Assembly: GCA_031551885.1 (NCBI GenBank)
Contig: JAVBMX010000003.1
Span: 1 to 51,841 of the forward strand
Direction: 5' to 3'
Origin: Frigididesulfovibrio sp031551885
GTDB taxonomy: Bacteria; Desulfobacterota; Desulfovibrionia; Desulfovibrionales; Desulfovibrionaceae
Length of the DNA stretch: 51,841 bases
In this document: positions 1-9,229 of the stretch, one piece after another
Layout: each line of letters opens with the position of its first letter
Position numbering within the stretch: the first letter of the stretch is position 1
Program-made: the position numbers and the translations under genes
Notes under the pieces: generated by a model
The model's database searches: none
What the model was told of the DNA's origin: nothing
Seen by the model: only the letters and a program-made list of their open reading frames with translations

Positions 1-74
1 ATGCCGTGTGAAAGTGGAAAGAAAGGCTTGATACGCTCAAGTTGCTCGACAGAAAGATAGAAAAGTTGGCTCAT
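1..74 (-). CDS. IS5-family-like transposase, N-terminus only (cut by window edge)
   Basis: The reverse strand from 74 downward reads as 24 codons beginning MSQLFYLSVEQLERIKPFFP, which resembles the N-terminus of IS5-family transposases (their usual opening is a residue run ending in ERLEPFFP or similar). A strong ribosome site GGGAGGG lies just upstream on the minus strand (about 81-87). The rest of the gene is outside the window, so catalytic residues cannot be checked. The family call is from memory of the N-terminal pattern; subgroup is not certain. Confidence 0.7.
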   Translation of the reverse strand, partial: MSQLFYLSVEQLERIKPFFPLSHG

Positions 75-146
75 TGCGCCCTCCCTGAGCACAACTAACC
101 AACTTTTCTACTTTTTGCAATTAATGAGTCCTGAGCCTAAACAGGC
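1..146 (-). mobile_element. End of an IS5-like insertion sequence
   Basis: The stretch between the transposase start (74) and the rel terminator (171) holds the outer end of the element. The sequence around 126-146 (CTGAGCCTAAACAGG on plus) looks like an IS end, but the other end is outside the window, so the exact boundary and any target duplication cannot be set. It inserted downstream of rel without touching the rel terminator. Confidence 0.5.
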
Positions 147-170
147 GGCAACCGACCGGCATATCTGGGT

Positions 171-224
171 GCAGGGGCGATCATGCCCCTGCCGGAGGGG
201 TTTGGGGAGGCGGAGCCTCCCCAA
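171..224 (-). terminator. Two adjacent hairpins after rel
   Basis: Hairpin 1 has arms 202-211 and 215-224 (TTGGGGAGGC/GCCTCCCCAA). Hairpin 2 has arms 171-178 and 185-192 (GCAGGGGC/GCCCCTGC). They follow the rel stop codon in transcription order. The same two-hairpin layout recurs behind several other genes in this window. Confidence 0.7.
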
Positions 225-234
225 AAAGCAGCGA

Positions 235-2415
235 CTATTCCCCGGCGGCGGCGCGGGCCACTTCGAGGACGTTCTCCTGTTTCCGCAGCTTGTCGATGGT
301 GCGATAGAGCATGGCCACGTCTTTGACTTCGATGAGCAGCTCGATCTCGGACTTGCCGTCCACGGTGGACCGCAACTGTCCGGAGTCGATGTTCACGCCT
401 TCGTTTTCCAGGGCCGTGGCCACCTTGGCCAGCAAACCCCGAACGTTGTTGCCCACCACTTTGATTCGGGCCGGGAAAGGCGCGCTCTGTTCCCCGCCTT
501 CCCAATAGACCGAAATCAGGCGCTCGGCCTCGCTGCTCTGAATGGTCGGACAGTCGAGGGTATGCACGGTGACGCCCCGGCCCCGACTGATGTAGCCGAC
601 AATGGGGTCCCCGGGCAGCGGGTTGCAACACTTGGCGAAGCGAACCAGCAAATCGTCCACGCCGCTGATGCGCACGCTGTCGCTTTTTTTGGCCGCCGCC
701 TGCTCGGCGGCCGGCTTGGCCCCGTGCCCGTGCTCCTGTCTGCCGTGCGCGGCCGCGGCTTCCTCGGCCTGCTCTTCGGTCTTGGGCCGCAGCAGGTTCA
801 AGACCTTGCGCGGAGTGATCCGGGCATACCCCACGGCGGAAATAAGATCGTCCACCGAGGAAAAATTCAATTCTTTGCCGGCCCGGGCCAGCTCGCCGTC
901 CTTGAGGGCTTTCTGGATGTTCACCCCGTAACGCCGACCCTGCTTTTCGAGCATTTCCTTGCCCAGCGAGATACTGCGGGCGCGTTCCTCGGTGCGGATA
1001 AACTGCTGAATACGGGTACGGGCCTTGGCCGTTTTGACGAACTTCAGCCAGTCCCGGCTGGGATGCCGGTTGGGGTCGGTGATGATCTCGACGGTATCGC
1101 CGCTTTTCAGGGGCGTGGAAAGCGGCACGAGCTTGCCGTTGACCTTGCCGCCCGCGCAGTGATCCCCCACCTGAGTGTGGATCTGGTAGGCGAAGTCCAC
1201 GGCCGTGGCGTCTTCCGGGAGCTCTTTGACCATGCCTCGCGGCGTGAAGACGTAGATTTCGTCTTTGAACAGATCAAACCGCAGCGACTTCAGGAACTCT
1301 TTGGAGTCGCTTTCCATCTTCTGCCAATCGAGCATTTCCCGCAGCCAGGTGAACTCGCGCACGTCCTTGGATTTGACCCGCCCGCCTTCTTTGTACAGCC
1401 AATGTGAGGCCAAGCCGTGCTCGGCCAGACGGTCCATCTCGTCGGAGCGAATCTGCACCTCCATGCGCTCACCCCTCGGCCCGATGACCGTGGTGTGCAG
1501 GCTCTGGTACATGTTGGCCTTGGGCATGGAGATATAGTCTTTGAACCGGCCGGGCACGGGTTTCCAGGTGGAGTGAACCAAGCCCAGAGCCGCGTAACAG
1601 TCTTTCAAATCGTCGACGATGGCCCGGAAGGCGATGATGTCGTGCATTTCGTCCAAGGTGACGTGCAACGAGTTCATCTTCCGGTAGATGCTGTAGATGT
1701 GTTTGATCCGGCCCTTGACCACGGCCTTGACGTCGTTCTTGTCCAGGATGCTCTGCAGGGTCTCGATGACCGTGCCGATATACTGGTCGTCGTCGGCCCG
1801 GTGGCGCTCCAGCCAGTCGACAATCTGGTTGTATGCGTCCGGCGAGATGTAGCGGAAGCTCAAATCTTCCAGCTCAAGTTTGACCCGGTGCAGACCCAGA
1901 CGGTTGGCCAGGGGCGCGTAAATGTCCATGGTCTCTTGGGCGATGCGCCGCTGCTTTTCCGGCTTCTGAAACTCCAGGGTGCTCATGTTGTGCAGGCGGT
2001 CGGCCAGCTTGACGAAGAGCACACGCATGTCTTCGTTCATGGCCAGGATCATCTTGCGGATGTTCTCGGCCTGCTGCTCTTCCTTGCTGTCGAAGCTGAG
2101 CATGCTGATCTTGGTCACCCCGTCGACGATGTCGGCCACTTCCTCACCGAACTGCTCGTCGATTTCCTCGATGGTGGCCTTGGTGTCTTCCACGGTGTCG
2201 TGCAGCAGCCCGGCGGCCACGGTGGGGCCGTCCATGCGCATGTCGGCCAGGGTGAAGGCCACGGCCAGGGGGTGCGAAAAGTACGGCTCGCCCGAAAGCC
2301 GGGTCTGCCCGGCATGGGCGGCGGCGGCGTAAATGTAGGCCTTGCGGACCAGCTCCACGTCGTCTTCGCCGTGGTAGGTCTGCACCTTGTCGAGAATGTC
2401 CTGGATGCGGATCAT
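235..2415 (-). CDS. rel: Bifunctional (p)ppGpp synthetase/hydrolase, RelA/SpoT family
   Basis: Cytoplasmic stringent-response enzyme of 726 residues, the usual length for the family. The N-terminal HD hydrolase domain shows HAGQ near 34, LLHDTVED around 70-77 and LADRLHNM at 137-144, so hydrolysis should be intact. The synthetase domain follows, with GRFKDYISMPKANMYQSLHT at 289-308. A TGS domain starts near 385, a Cys-rich segment (FAKCCNPLPGD) lies near 595, and an ACT domain ends the protein. The ATG at 2415 has GGAG seven bases upstream. It appears to be the only Rel/SpoT in view and, as in most deltaproteobacteria, is probably bifunctional. A solute-binding protein gene lies 52 bp upstream on the same strand. 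Confidence 0.95.
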   Translation of the reverse strand: MIRIQDILDKVQTYHGEDDVELVRKAYIYAAAAHAGQTRLSGEPYFSHPLAVAFTLADMRMDGPTVAAGLLHDTVEDTKATIEEIDEQFGEEVADIVDGVTKISMLSFDSKEEQQAENIRKMILAMNEDMRVLFVKLADRLHNMSTLEFQKPEKQRRIAQETMDIYAPLANRLGLHRVKLELEDLSFRYISPDAYNQIVDWLERHRADDDQYIGTVIETLQSILDKNDVKAVVKGRIKHIYSIYRKMNSLHVTLDEMHDIIAFRAIVDDLKDCYAALGLVHSTWKPVPGRFKDYISMPKANMYQSLHTTVIGPRGERMEVQIRSDEMDRLAEHGLASHWLYKEGGRVKSKDVREFTWLREMLDWQKMESDSKEFLKSLRFDLFKDEIYVFTPRGMVKELPEDATAVDFAYQIHTQVGDHCAGGKVNGKLVPLSTPLKSGDTVEIITDPNRHPSRDWLKFVKTAKARTRIQQFIRTEERARSISLGKEMLEKQGRRYGVNIQKALKDGELARAGKELNFSSVDDLISAVGYARITPRKVLNLLRPKTEEQAEEAAAAHGRQEHGHGAKPAAEQAAAKKSDSVRISGVDDLLVRFAKCCNPLPGDPIVGYISRGRGVTVHTLDCPTIQSSEAERLISVYWEGGEQSAPFPARIKVVGNNVRGLLAKVATALENEGVNIDSGQLRSTVDGKSEIELLIEVKDVAMLYRTIDKLRKQENVLEVARAAAGE

Positions 2416-2467
2416 CGGTTTGCTCCGCCACGTCGGCGACGGACGCCACGCCTGCTGAGGGCTCGGA

Positions 2468-4105
2468 TCATGGGGTCATCCTATACCGCTGGTCGGCACG
2501 GGGGACCCACCAGTCGTTGAAGTTGTAAAAAATGCCGGCCGGAGCGGGCTCGATGCCGCGAAAACGCCGTTGCACGGCGGTGATTTGCTCGGGAACATAC
2601 AAAAAGCAATAGGGCTGACGCCGATGCAGGATCTCTTGAAAACGGGCGTAAAGCTTCTTGCGTTCATCCTGGTCAAAGGTGGAACGGGCGCGTTCAAGCA
2701 GGTCGTCGGCCTCCGAATCGGCAAAGTCGACAAAATTCAGCATGCCGCCGACCCCGGAGGAATGCCAGACGTCATAGCCGTCCGGGTCGGCCGGGATGGT
2801 CCAGCCCAAAATGACCGCGTCGAAACGGCGGTTTTGGACGATGCTCAGGAACGCGGCCCACTCCAGGGTGCGGATCTTCATTTCAATGCCCAACTTGGCC
2901 AGCTCGTACTGGATGATCACCGCGGTTTTGATTCGGGCTTCGTTGCCCTGGTTGACCAGAACCGTGAAAGAAAACGGTCTGCCGTCTTTTTCCAACTTTC
3001 CTTCGGCGTTGGGTTTCCAACCGGCTTCGGCCAAAAGCTCCAGGGCTTTTTTCGGATCGTGGGGATAGTCGACGATGTTGTCGTTGTAGGTCCAGGTGCC
3101 GGGTTTGTAAGGGCCGATGGTCGGTTCCCCCTGCCCGAGCAGGGCGCCCTTGATGATGTCCGCCTTGTTCAGGGCATAGGCGAAAGCCACGCGCACATGC
3201 TCGTCGGCAAAAAACGGGCTCTTGGAGTTGTAGCCCAGGTACACGTAGGAGGAAGCCAAAGAGGAATACAGGGCGTATTCCTTGGCAAAGGCCGGCTTTT
3301 GGGCCTGAAACACGTACTGCTGCGGCGTCAGCGCGGGCATGAGGTCCAGCTTGCCCGCCTTCAGTTCCATAAACATGGTCCCGGCATCGGGAATGACCCG
3401 ATAGATCAGCTTGTTCAGGCGCGGTCGCCCCTCAAAGTAATTCGGGTTGGCCGCGAGGGTCAGCATCGAGCCGGGGCGGTTTTCCTCCAGAATGAAAGGC
3501 CCGCAACTCACCGGCTTGAAGGCCAGGGGGGTGCCGCGCAAATCTTGCCCCTCAAGCAGGTGTTTGGGCATGATGTCGGTCATCCAGGTGACCAGCGAGC
3601 GGGCGAACGGTTTGGCGTAGCGCACTTCAAAGCTGTAGCGGTCCAGCTTGGTGAACGACTGCACGGCCTTGAAATCCCCCCCATACGCCGTGGGAGTTTT
3701 GGGATCGATCATCAACTTGTAGGTGAACTCCACGTCGTCGACCGTCAGCTCCGTGCCGTCCTGCCAAAGGATGCCTTTGCGCAGGGTAAACCGCAGGCGC
3801 AGGCCGCCGTCGAGAACCTCGTAGGATTCCGCCGCCCAGGGCTCAATTTCGATATTTTTGTCGTAGCGCAAAAGGGAGACGTAGAATTGCGAGGCCACCT
3901 CGCGCGAGGCGGTGTCGGAAGACATGAAGGTAAGCAGGTTCCCCGGCGCGCCGATCATGCCGTAGACAAGGTCGTCGCCATAGACCGGATCGGACTCCGC
4001 CGCCGAAGCGGGAGCGGCACAGAACCCCAACCAAGTGAGCGTCCACAGAACAACCCCGACGAAAGCACATGCAAGGTGTCGACTTCGAAAAATTATAAAA
4101 AACAT
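2468..4105 (-). CDS. Periplasmic solute-binding protein, ABC peptide/nickel type (SBP family 5)
   Basis: A 545-residue exported protein with a hydrophobic leader ending near APASA|AE (about residue 35). The mature part has the family 5 pattern: a query-like N-lobe (VYGMIGAPGNLLTFMSS), LRKGILWQDGTELTVDDVEF around 130, PDAGTMFMEL, and a C-lobe with VRVAFAYALNKADIIKG and the DPDGYDVWHSS stretch. Proteins of this family capture peptides, nickel or other small ligands and hand them to a membrane permease. No permease or ATPase gene is adjacent, so this is an orphan receptor or works with a distant transporter. The ligand cannot be read from sequence. The AT-rich leader has only a weak ribosome site, so the start could be slightly internal. 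Confidence 0.88.
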   Translation of the reverse strand: MFFIIFRSRHLACAFVGVVLWTLTWLGFCAAPASAAESDPVYGDDLVYGMIGAPGNLLTFMSSDTASREVASQFYVSLLRYDKNIEIEPWAAESYEVLDGGLRLRFTLRKGILWQDGTELTVDDVEFTYKLMIDPKTPTAYGGDFKAVQSFTKLDRYSFEVRYAKPFARSLVTWMTDIMPKHLLEGQDLRGTPLAFKPVSCGPFILEENRPGSMLTLAANPNYFEGRPRLNKLIYRVIPDAGTMFMELKAGKLDLMPALTPQQYVFQAQKPAFAKEYALYSSLASSYVYLGYNSKSPFFADEHVRVAFAYALNKADIIKGALLGQGEPTIGPYKPGTWTYNDNIVDYPHDPKKALELLAEAGWKPNAEGKLEKDGRPFSFTVLVNQGNEARIKTAVIIQYELAKLGIEMKIRTLEWAAFLSIVQNRRFDAVILGWTIPADPDGYDVWHSSGVGGMLNFVDFADSEADDLLERARSTFDQDERKKLYARFQEILHRRQPYCFLYVPEQITAVQRRFRGIEPAPAGIFYNFNDWWVPRADQRYRMTP

Positions 4106-4363
4106 TTTATTTTATTTTCCAAAAAAATGCGGTTTCTGTTTTTTAGATTGCGCCGCACCGTTGCCCGGCGGGGAAAGGAACGCAAAAAACAAACCCAAAC
4201 AACCTTAGCGGTATATTGTGGCGGATTGTTGTCGGAATGGCAAGAGAGGCAGCCATCCTCCTCAATTTTTTCCACATTTTCTTTTTGGGGATTGTCCCAA
4301 GATTTTCATGTCCCCGCTTGAGGACTTCGCCATTTTAGGCTACATACATCGATACCGCTCCGG
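4106..4363. other. AT-rich divergent intergenic region
   Basis: The region between the divergently read binding-protein gene and the SNF2 helicase is clearly more AT-rich than its surroundings (poly-A and poly-T runs at 4096-4142 and 4261-4296). It probably holds both promoters. No gene, repeat or RNA was recognised. Confidence 0.5.
4318..4346 (+). promoter_or_regulatory. Candidate sigma70-type promoter for the SNF2 gene
   Basis: TTGAGG (4318-4323), a 17-base spacer and TACATA (4341-4346). If transcription starts near 4353, the ATG at 4364 would have almost no leader, which favours the internal ATG at 4421 as the true start. Weak, pattern-only evidence. Confidence 0.35.
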
Positions 4364-7300
4364 ATGAACCGGACCCACGCAGCGGAAGCGAAAAACCTTT
4401 TGTATGGTCAGCCGTCGAACATGAGCGAAAGTCTCGTTACGAGCATCCTTTCGGAGTTCCTCAGGGACTCCATCCCCGAGTACATCGTCGAAGCGGCGCG
4501 TGAAGTCGTCGCTTCCGGCGGCGTGCAAAAAATTTCTTTGAAAAAAGACCCCCATTATTGGGAAGTTGAATCCGCCGTTCAGGGGGAAGACTTCCAAATT
4601 TACAGCCCCAAGCTGACGATCGCCCTTCAAGAGGAAGCCGTCGGCCACGAGTGCAACTGCTCGGATTCTTTCTCCGGCCCCTGCCGACATGTGGCCGCCA
4701 CCGGACTCAAGCTTCTGGCGTCCCTGGAGCCCCGCGAAAGCAAGGAAGAAACCGCGAAGCCGCGTACCGATTGGCGGCATACCTTCCGTTCCTTCTTCCA
4801 GGCCGAAATCGAGCCCGAGTCGGGCCGCCACTACCTGATTGTTCGCCTCTACCCGGAGCCGCAACGTCTGCAGGCGGCGTTCTTTCGCGCCCGCCAAAAC
4901 AAATCCGGGCTTTCCAACGTGCATGCCGAGATCACGCTGGAGCAGATCATCCAAAACCCCGAGTGGTGCGACCTTTCGCCGGACTTCCCCTTTGTGGCCG
5001 CCCTGATTGGGCAGCATGAAGACTATCGCGGGCACCGCATATCCGTACCCGACGGCCTGCTGACCTGGTTCTTCTGGTCGTTACGTAAAGAGTACTACCT
5101 GTTCTGGCAGGATACCGAACTGGCCTGCCGCATCGAACAGCGCACCATGCAACTCAAGTTCCGCCCGGACTTCAACGAATCGGCCGGCCTGACCTTTGAC
5201 GTGCTGCTGCACCTGGAAGGCAAGCCGCCGGTTTCCATCGCCGGCACGGACGCCACCTTCCACGGCAACATGCCCCTGTGGGTCTGCCGCAGGCAAAGTT
5301 TTTACCCGGTTTACTCCACCATGGACTCGCGCTTGGTGCAGGAGATGGTCCACACCCCCCTGCATATTCCGCAGGAGGATATTTCCGAGTTCCTCGACCG
5401 GGTCTGGAGCCGGATGCCCGCCTCGGCCCTTTACGGCCAGGAGAACTTCCTCCAGAGCATGGAGTCGTACTTCGTTCCGGCCAAGTATAACCCCAAGCTG
5501 TTCCTGGACGAGGAAGGCAGCCTGCTCACCCTGCAGGTGCAAAATATTTACGAGACCATTCACGGCGAGTTCATCATGTCCGGCCCCAACCCGGACTTTC
5601 AGACCGGCAGTTACTCCTACGAGGGCAAAACCTATCTGGTGCGCCGCAGCCAAGAGGAAGAGGCCGCCCTCACCAATATGCTTCTGGAAATCAAGTTCCA
5701 GCCGCGAAATGCCCGGATCTGGTTTCTGGAACCGGAAGAAGCGGTCAACTTTCTGCTCGACGTTTACCCCCGGCTGGTGGAAATGTATCGGGTATTCGGC
5801 GAATCCGCCCTCTCCCGCTATAAGGTGCGCCTCTCCAAGCCGGAGATCAGCGCCGCGGTCACCACGGACGAAAAAGAAAAGTGGTTCAACCTCGACATCG
5901 AGATTACCTACGACGGCCAAAGCGTTCCCCTGGACAAAATTTGGAAGGCCTGGACCCAGGGCAAGCGCTATGTGCAGTTGAAAGACGGCTCGTACACCAG
6001 CCTGCCGGAAACCTGGTTGGAACGCATCGCCCACAAGCTTCAGGCTCTGGGCCTTGATCCCTCCAAGCCGCCCAAGCAGCAGTTCGCCCAGTTCGAGGCC
6101 CCGGTGCTCGACAACCTGCTGGACGACCTGCCCGGCGCCCACACCGACTCGTTCTGGAACACCCTGCGCGAAAAAATCCACACCTTCCGTGAAGTGGCTC
6201 CGGTGGCGCCGCCCAAGGGGCTGAACGCCACCCTACGCGGCTACCAGCAGCAGGGTTTGTCCTACCTCAACTTCCTGCACGAGTATCATTTCGGCGGCAT
6301 CCTGGCCGACGAAATGGGTCTGGGCAAGACCGTGCAAACCCTGTCGTTCATCCAGCATCTGGTGGAAAAAGGCCAGAAGCAGCCGAACCTGATCGTCGTG
6401 CCCACCTCGGTGCTGCCCAACTGGGAGCGCGAAGCGGAAAAATTCGTGCCCGGCCTGAAGCTCCTGACCATCTACGGCACCCGGCGCGAGGGCATGTTCA
6501 AGCAGATCGACAATTCGAACCTGGTGTTGACCACTTACGCCCTGTTGCGCCGCGACCTTGAGGAGCTGCAGAAGCACGAGTTCGGCACGATTATTCTGGA
6601 CGAAGCCCAGAACATCAAAAACCCCAACACAATCACCGCCCGCAGCGTGCGCCGGATCAACGCCGACATGCGCTTGTGCCTTTCAGGCACGCCCATTGAC
6701 AACAACCTTGTCGAGTTGTGGTCGCTGTTCGAGTTTCTTATGCCCGGCTTCCTCGGCGCCCAGCACGCCTTCAAACGCGGCGTGGTCAAACCGATCAAGG
6801 AAGGCGACGACGAAACCCTTTCGTTCCTGCGCACCCGGGTGCGGCCGTTCATCCTGCGTCGGACCAAGTCCGAAGTGGCCAAAGACCTGCCGCCGAAAAT
6901 CGAAAACACCTACTTCTGCGGTCTGGCCGAAGAACAGGCCGAGCTGTACGCCATGCTGGCCAAAAAGCTCCGCGACCAAGTGCTTTCCAACGTCGAGCGC
7001 GAAGGTCTGGCCAAGAGCCAGATGTCCATTCTCGACGCCCTGCTCAAGCTGCGCCAGATCTGCTGCCACCCGCGTCTGCTCAAGCTCGACATGCCCGGCG
7101 TGTCCACCAACCTGCCTTCGGGCAAGTTCGACGCCTTCCGCGACATGGTCACGGACATCATCGATGAAGGGCACCGGGTGCTGGTGTTCTCGCAGTTCGT
7201 GCAGATGCTGCACATCATCCGCTCCTGGCTGCAGATCAACAACATTCCCTTCTGCTACCTGGACGGCGCAAGCAAAGACCGCTTCGACCAGGTGGACAAA

Positions 7301-7624
7301 TTCAACAATTCATCGGACATTCCGATCTTCCTCATCTCCCTCAAGGCCGGCGGCACGGGTCTGAACCTGACCAGCGCCGACTACGTGATCCACTATGATC
7401 CCTGGTGGAACCCGGCCGTGGAAGATCAAGCCACGGACCGTACCCACCGCATCGGTCAGACGCGGCAGGTGTTCGCGTACAAGCTGATCTGCCGCAATAC
7501 CGTGGAAGAGAAAATCGTCGGGCTGCAGTCGGCCAAAAAAGATGTGGCCGATGCGATCATCCCCGGAGCCGAAGCCTGGAAGTCCCTGTCCCGCGAGGAC
7601 CTGGAAATGCTGTTTGAAGTGTAG
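4364..7624 (+). CDS. SWIM-domain SNF2/Rad54-family helicase
   Basis: Large cytoplasmic protein (1086 residues from 4364; 1067 if translation starts at the ATG at 4421, which fits the candidate promoter better). Residues 97-109 form a SWIM zinc finger, CNC...CRH. The long middle part is of the bacterial SNF2-associated type. The ATPase core starts near 644 with GGILADEMGLGKTVQT (motif I), has LDEAQNIKNP (motif II, near 745), SGTPIDNNL (motif III), and ends with THRIGQTRQV (motif VI, near 1026). Proteins of this kind use ATP to translocate on double-stranded DNA and remodel protein-DNA complexes or assist RNA polymerase recycling; the precise role in bacteria is uncertain. It stands alone, followed by a two-hairpin terminator. 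Confidence 0.93.
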   Translation: MNRTHAAEAKNLLYGQPSNMSESLVTSILSEFLRDSIPEYIVEAAREVVASGGVQKISLKKDPHYWEVESAVQGEDFQIYSPKLTIALQEEAVGHECNCSDSFSGPCRHVAATGLKLLASLEPRESKEETAKPRTDWRHTFRSFFQAEIEPESGRHYLIVRLYPEPQRLQAAFFRARQNKSGLSNVHAEITLEQIIQNPEWCDLSPDFPFVAALIGQHEDYRGHRISVPDGLLTWFFWSLRKEYYLFWQDTELACRIEQRTMQLKFRPDFNESAGLTFDVLLHLEGKPPVSIAGTDATFHGNMPLWVCRRQSFYPVYSTMDSRLVQEMVHTPLHIPQEDISEFLDRVWSRMPASALYGQENFLQSMESYFVPAKYNPKLFLDEEGSLLTLQVQNIYETIHGEFIMSGPNPDFQTGSYSYEGKTYLVRRSQEEEAALTNMLLEIKFQPRNARIWFLEPEEAVNFLLDVYPRLVEMYRVFGESALSRYKVRLSKPEISAAVTTDEKEKWFNLDIEITYDGQSVPLDKIWKAWTQGKRYVQLKDGSYTSLPETWLERIAHKLQALGLDPSKPPKQQFAQFEAPVLDNLLDDLPGAHTDSFWNTLREKIHTFREVAPVAPPKGLNATLRGYQQQGLSYLNFLHEYHFGGILADEMGLGKTVQTLSFIQHLVEKGQKQPNLIVVPTSVLPNWEREAEKFVPGLKLLTIYGTRREGMFKQIDNSNLVLTTYALLRRDLEELQKHEFGTIILDEAQNIKNPNTITARSVRRINADMRLCLSGTPIDNNLVELWSLFEFLMPGFLGAQHAFKRGVVKPIKEGDDETLSFLRTRVRPFILRRTKSEVAKDLPPKIENTYFCGLAEEQAELYAMLAKKLRDQVLSNVEREGLAKSQMSILDALLKLRQICCHPRLLKLDMPGVSTNLPSGKFDAFRDMVTDIIDEGHRVLVFSQFVQMLHIIRSWLQINNIPFCYLDGASKDRFDQVDKFNNSSDIPIFLISLKAGGTGLNLTSADYVIHYDPWWNPAVEDQATDRTHRIGQTRQVFAYKLICRNTVEEKIVGLQSAKKDVADAIIPGAEAWKSLSREDLEMLFEV

Positions 7625-7649
7625 ACGTTGTCGTCGCCTCCGGCGGGCT

Positions 7650-7688
7650 GGGCTCCGCCCTGCACACGACAGGGGATTGAATCCCCTG
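7650..7688 (+). terminator. Two-hairpin element after the SNF2 gene
   Basis: A short GGGC-TCC-GCCC hairpin (7650-7660) is followed by a 9-bp hairpin (7670-7678 with 7680-7688, CAGGGGATT/AATCCCCTG). It lies 25 bases after the SNF2 stop and matches the two-hairpin pattern seen elsewhere in the window. Confidence 0.6.
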
Positions 7689-8074
7689 TACCCCCCTTTT
7701 GCGATACGATGCGCGCGAAACTCCATAGCGATGTGCCGGAACGAAACGCCTCTATGAAGATCTTTGGGGGCCTTACTGACGCGAGGCGGGACGAGAAAGG
7801 CTGCTCCTCACCGGCGCATTCCTTCGGAGTGCTCACAAATGTCCCAAGACCGGCCGCTCTCCTCAAAAAACACGCGGCGAGTGAAAAATCCCTTGCAACC
7901 ACATGCATTCCCCAGGGCGGCGGAGGGTGCGCTTGCGCAGCCTCCGCCGCCAAAGGGGAGTGCAGAGTGCCGCCCGCGATGTCCAAAGGTAAGCTTTTCA
8001 CACCACTAAAGCGTTGCGGCGGGGACAACCTCGGCAGCCCTGGCTGCAGCCCCTCTGCCCGCCGGAGGCTCCCC
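7689..8074. other. Intergenic region with a long hairpin
   Basis: The stretch has an open plus frame from 7628, but its translation has no recognisable pattern, and a clean ribosome site sits only in front of 8075. A strong hairpin at 7916-7951 pairs GGCGGCGGAGG with CCTCCGCCGCC and TGCGC with GCGCA around a two-base loop. Nothing else was recognised. Confidence 0.5.
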
Positions 8075-9220
8075 ATGTCGCGCTTATCCCTTCTCCTCCC
8101 CCTCTTCCTCATTCTTTGCCTCCCCGCCCAAGCGGCCGAACCGACTCTCGAGCGGTTCGCCGGCCCCGCGCCGGCCGCGATGTTGGCCGAGCGCACCGGC
8201 AACCCCGAGATGGAGACCGCCTTCACCGGCGGCTGGGGCTATACTCCCGACGACGCCTGCCGGATCATGGTGCCGCAGGGATCGGAAAAAAGACTGGTCG
8301 GCGCTCATGCCTCCAGCGCCGAGGAACTCATCGTTTTTCTGCGCCTCAGCCTGGAAAGCGAACGCGCCGGGCTTGTTCCCGCGCGGATCGTTCCCACGGG
8401 CCGCACCATTTTCCTCGGCCCACAGGGAGCGATTTACGAACGGCTGGAGATGGAATTCCTGGCCGTGCCCAAAGAACGTCAGGCGGAACTTGAGGCGATC
8501 AACACCGACAAGGCCGCTTCCGACGAAGAACACCTGCGCCGGATCAAACAAATCAGCACGAGCACGACGCATGAGTTCTGGTTCGACGTCACCGACATCC
8601 GCGACCACAACTCCGGGGTGCTGTATGGAGCCACCTATAAACCCCGGGCGATCTCCTCGCGCGGCGTTTCTTTCGAGAGGCTCAGCAAAGCTCCGGATCT
8701 TTTGCAGCGTTCCATTTATCTTGAGGTCACTCCCCACGATTACCTGAAGGGCGGTCCGGGGGCGAGCGTCGATCCGGCTCTGGTGGAGGGCGGTTGGGGC
8801 TATGACCAAGCCTCGGCCGTCGTGCAGCACCTGCCCAAAGGGCAAGAAGGTCCCTATCAGGACTTTGTCGCTCAACAGCTGGAACTGGTTTCCATCCGCA
8901 ACCTGCTGGAGTTCACCCAGCCCCTGCCCGACGGGGAACGCCTCCAGCCGGTGGACCATGACAAACGCAGCCAGGCTCTCGTTGAAGCGAACGGTAAATT
9001 TTACGACCGTCTGCTGGTGGACGTGTACCTGGTGCCCTCGGCGGACTATGTCGGTGAGGCGTTGCCGCTCATGCAGCAAGGCACGCCCGAGGCCAATGCC
9101 GCTTTGCGGAAAATGGCCCGTAAAGTGGAGCGCGAGTTTTGGTTCGATGTCACCGAGCCGCTCCAGCATAACGGAAAAGTTTTTACTCAGGGAACTTCCA
9201 AAGATACCCCCAAACAATAA
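8075..9220 (+). CDS. Exported protein with two tandem copies of an unrecognised domain (GGWGY...EFWFDVT)
   Basis: A 381-residue protein with a clear signal peptide (LLLPLFLILCLPAQA|AE, about residue 21). I do not recognise the family. The mature part is an internal duplication: GGWGY occurs at residues 52-56 and again at 239-243, and EFWFDVT occurs at 167-173 and again at 354-360, so the spacing is exactly 115 residues in both halves. Each half also has a shared stretch with YERLEMEFLAVP or YDRLLVDVYLVP. The start is fixed by GGAGG at 8064-8068, six bases before ATG 8075. It is followed after nine bases by azlC, so it may be co-transcribed, but no functional link is visible. Likely periplasmic. 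Confidence 0.85.
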   Translation: MSRLSLLLPLFLILCLPAQAAEPTLERFAGPAPAAMLAERTGNPEMETAFTGGWGYTPDDACRIMVPQGSEKRLVGAHASSAEELIVFLRLSLESERAGLVPARIVPTGRTIFLGPQGAIYERLEMEFLAVPKERQAELEAINTDKAASDEEHLRRIKQISTSTTHEFWFDVTDIRDHNSGVLYGATYKPRAISSRGVSFERLSKAPDLLQRSIYLEVTPHDYLKGGPGASVDPALVEGGWGYDQASAVVQHLPKGQEGPYQDFVAQQLELVSIRNLLEFTQPLPDGERLQPVDHDKRSQALVEANGKFYDRLLVDVYLVPSADYVGEALPLMQQGTPEANAALRKMARKVEREFWFDVTEPLQHNGKVFTQGTSKDTPKQ

Positions 9221-9229
9221 GCCGCGCTC

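Noticed and set aside
7628..8074. Upstream extension of the GGWGY protein (149 extra codons)
   Set aside because: The added residues have no recognisable pattern, include a hairpin region, and a clean ribosome site and signal peptide fix the start at 8075.
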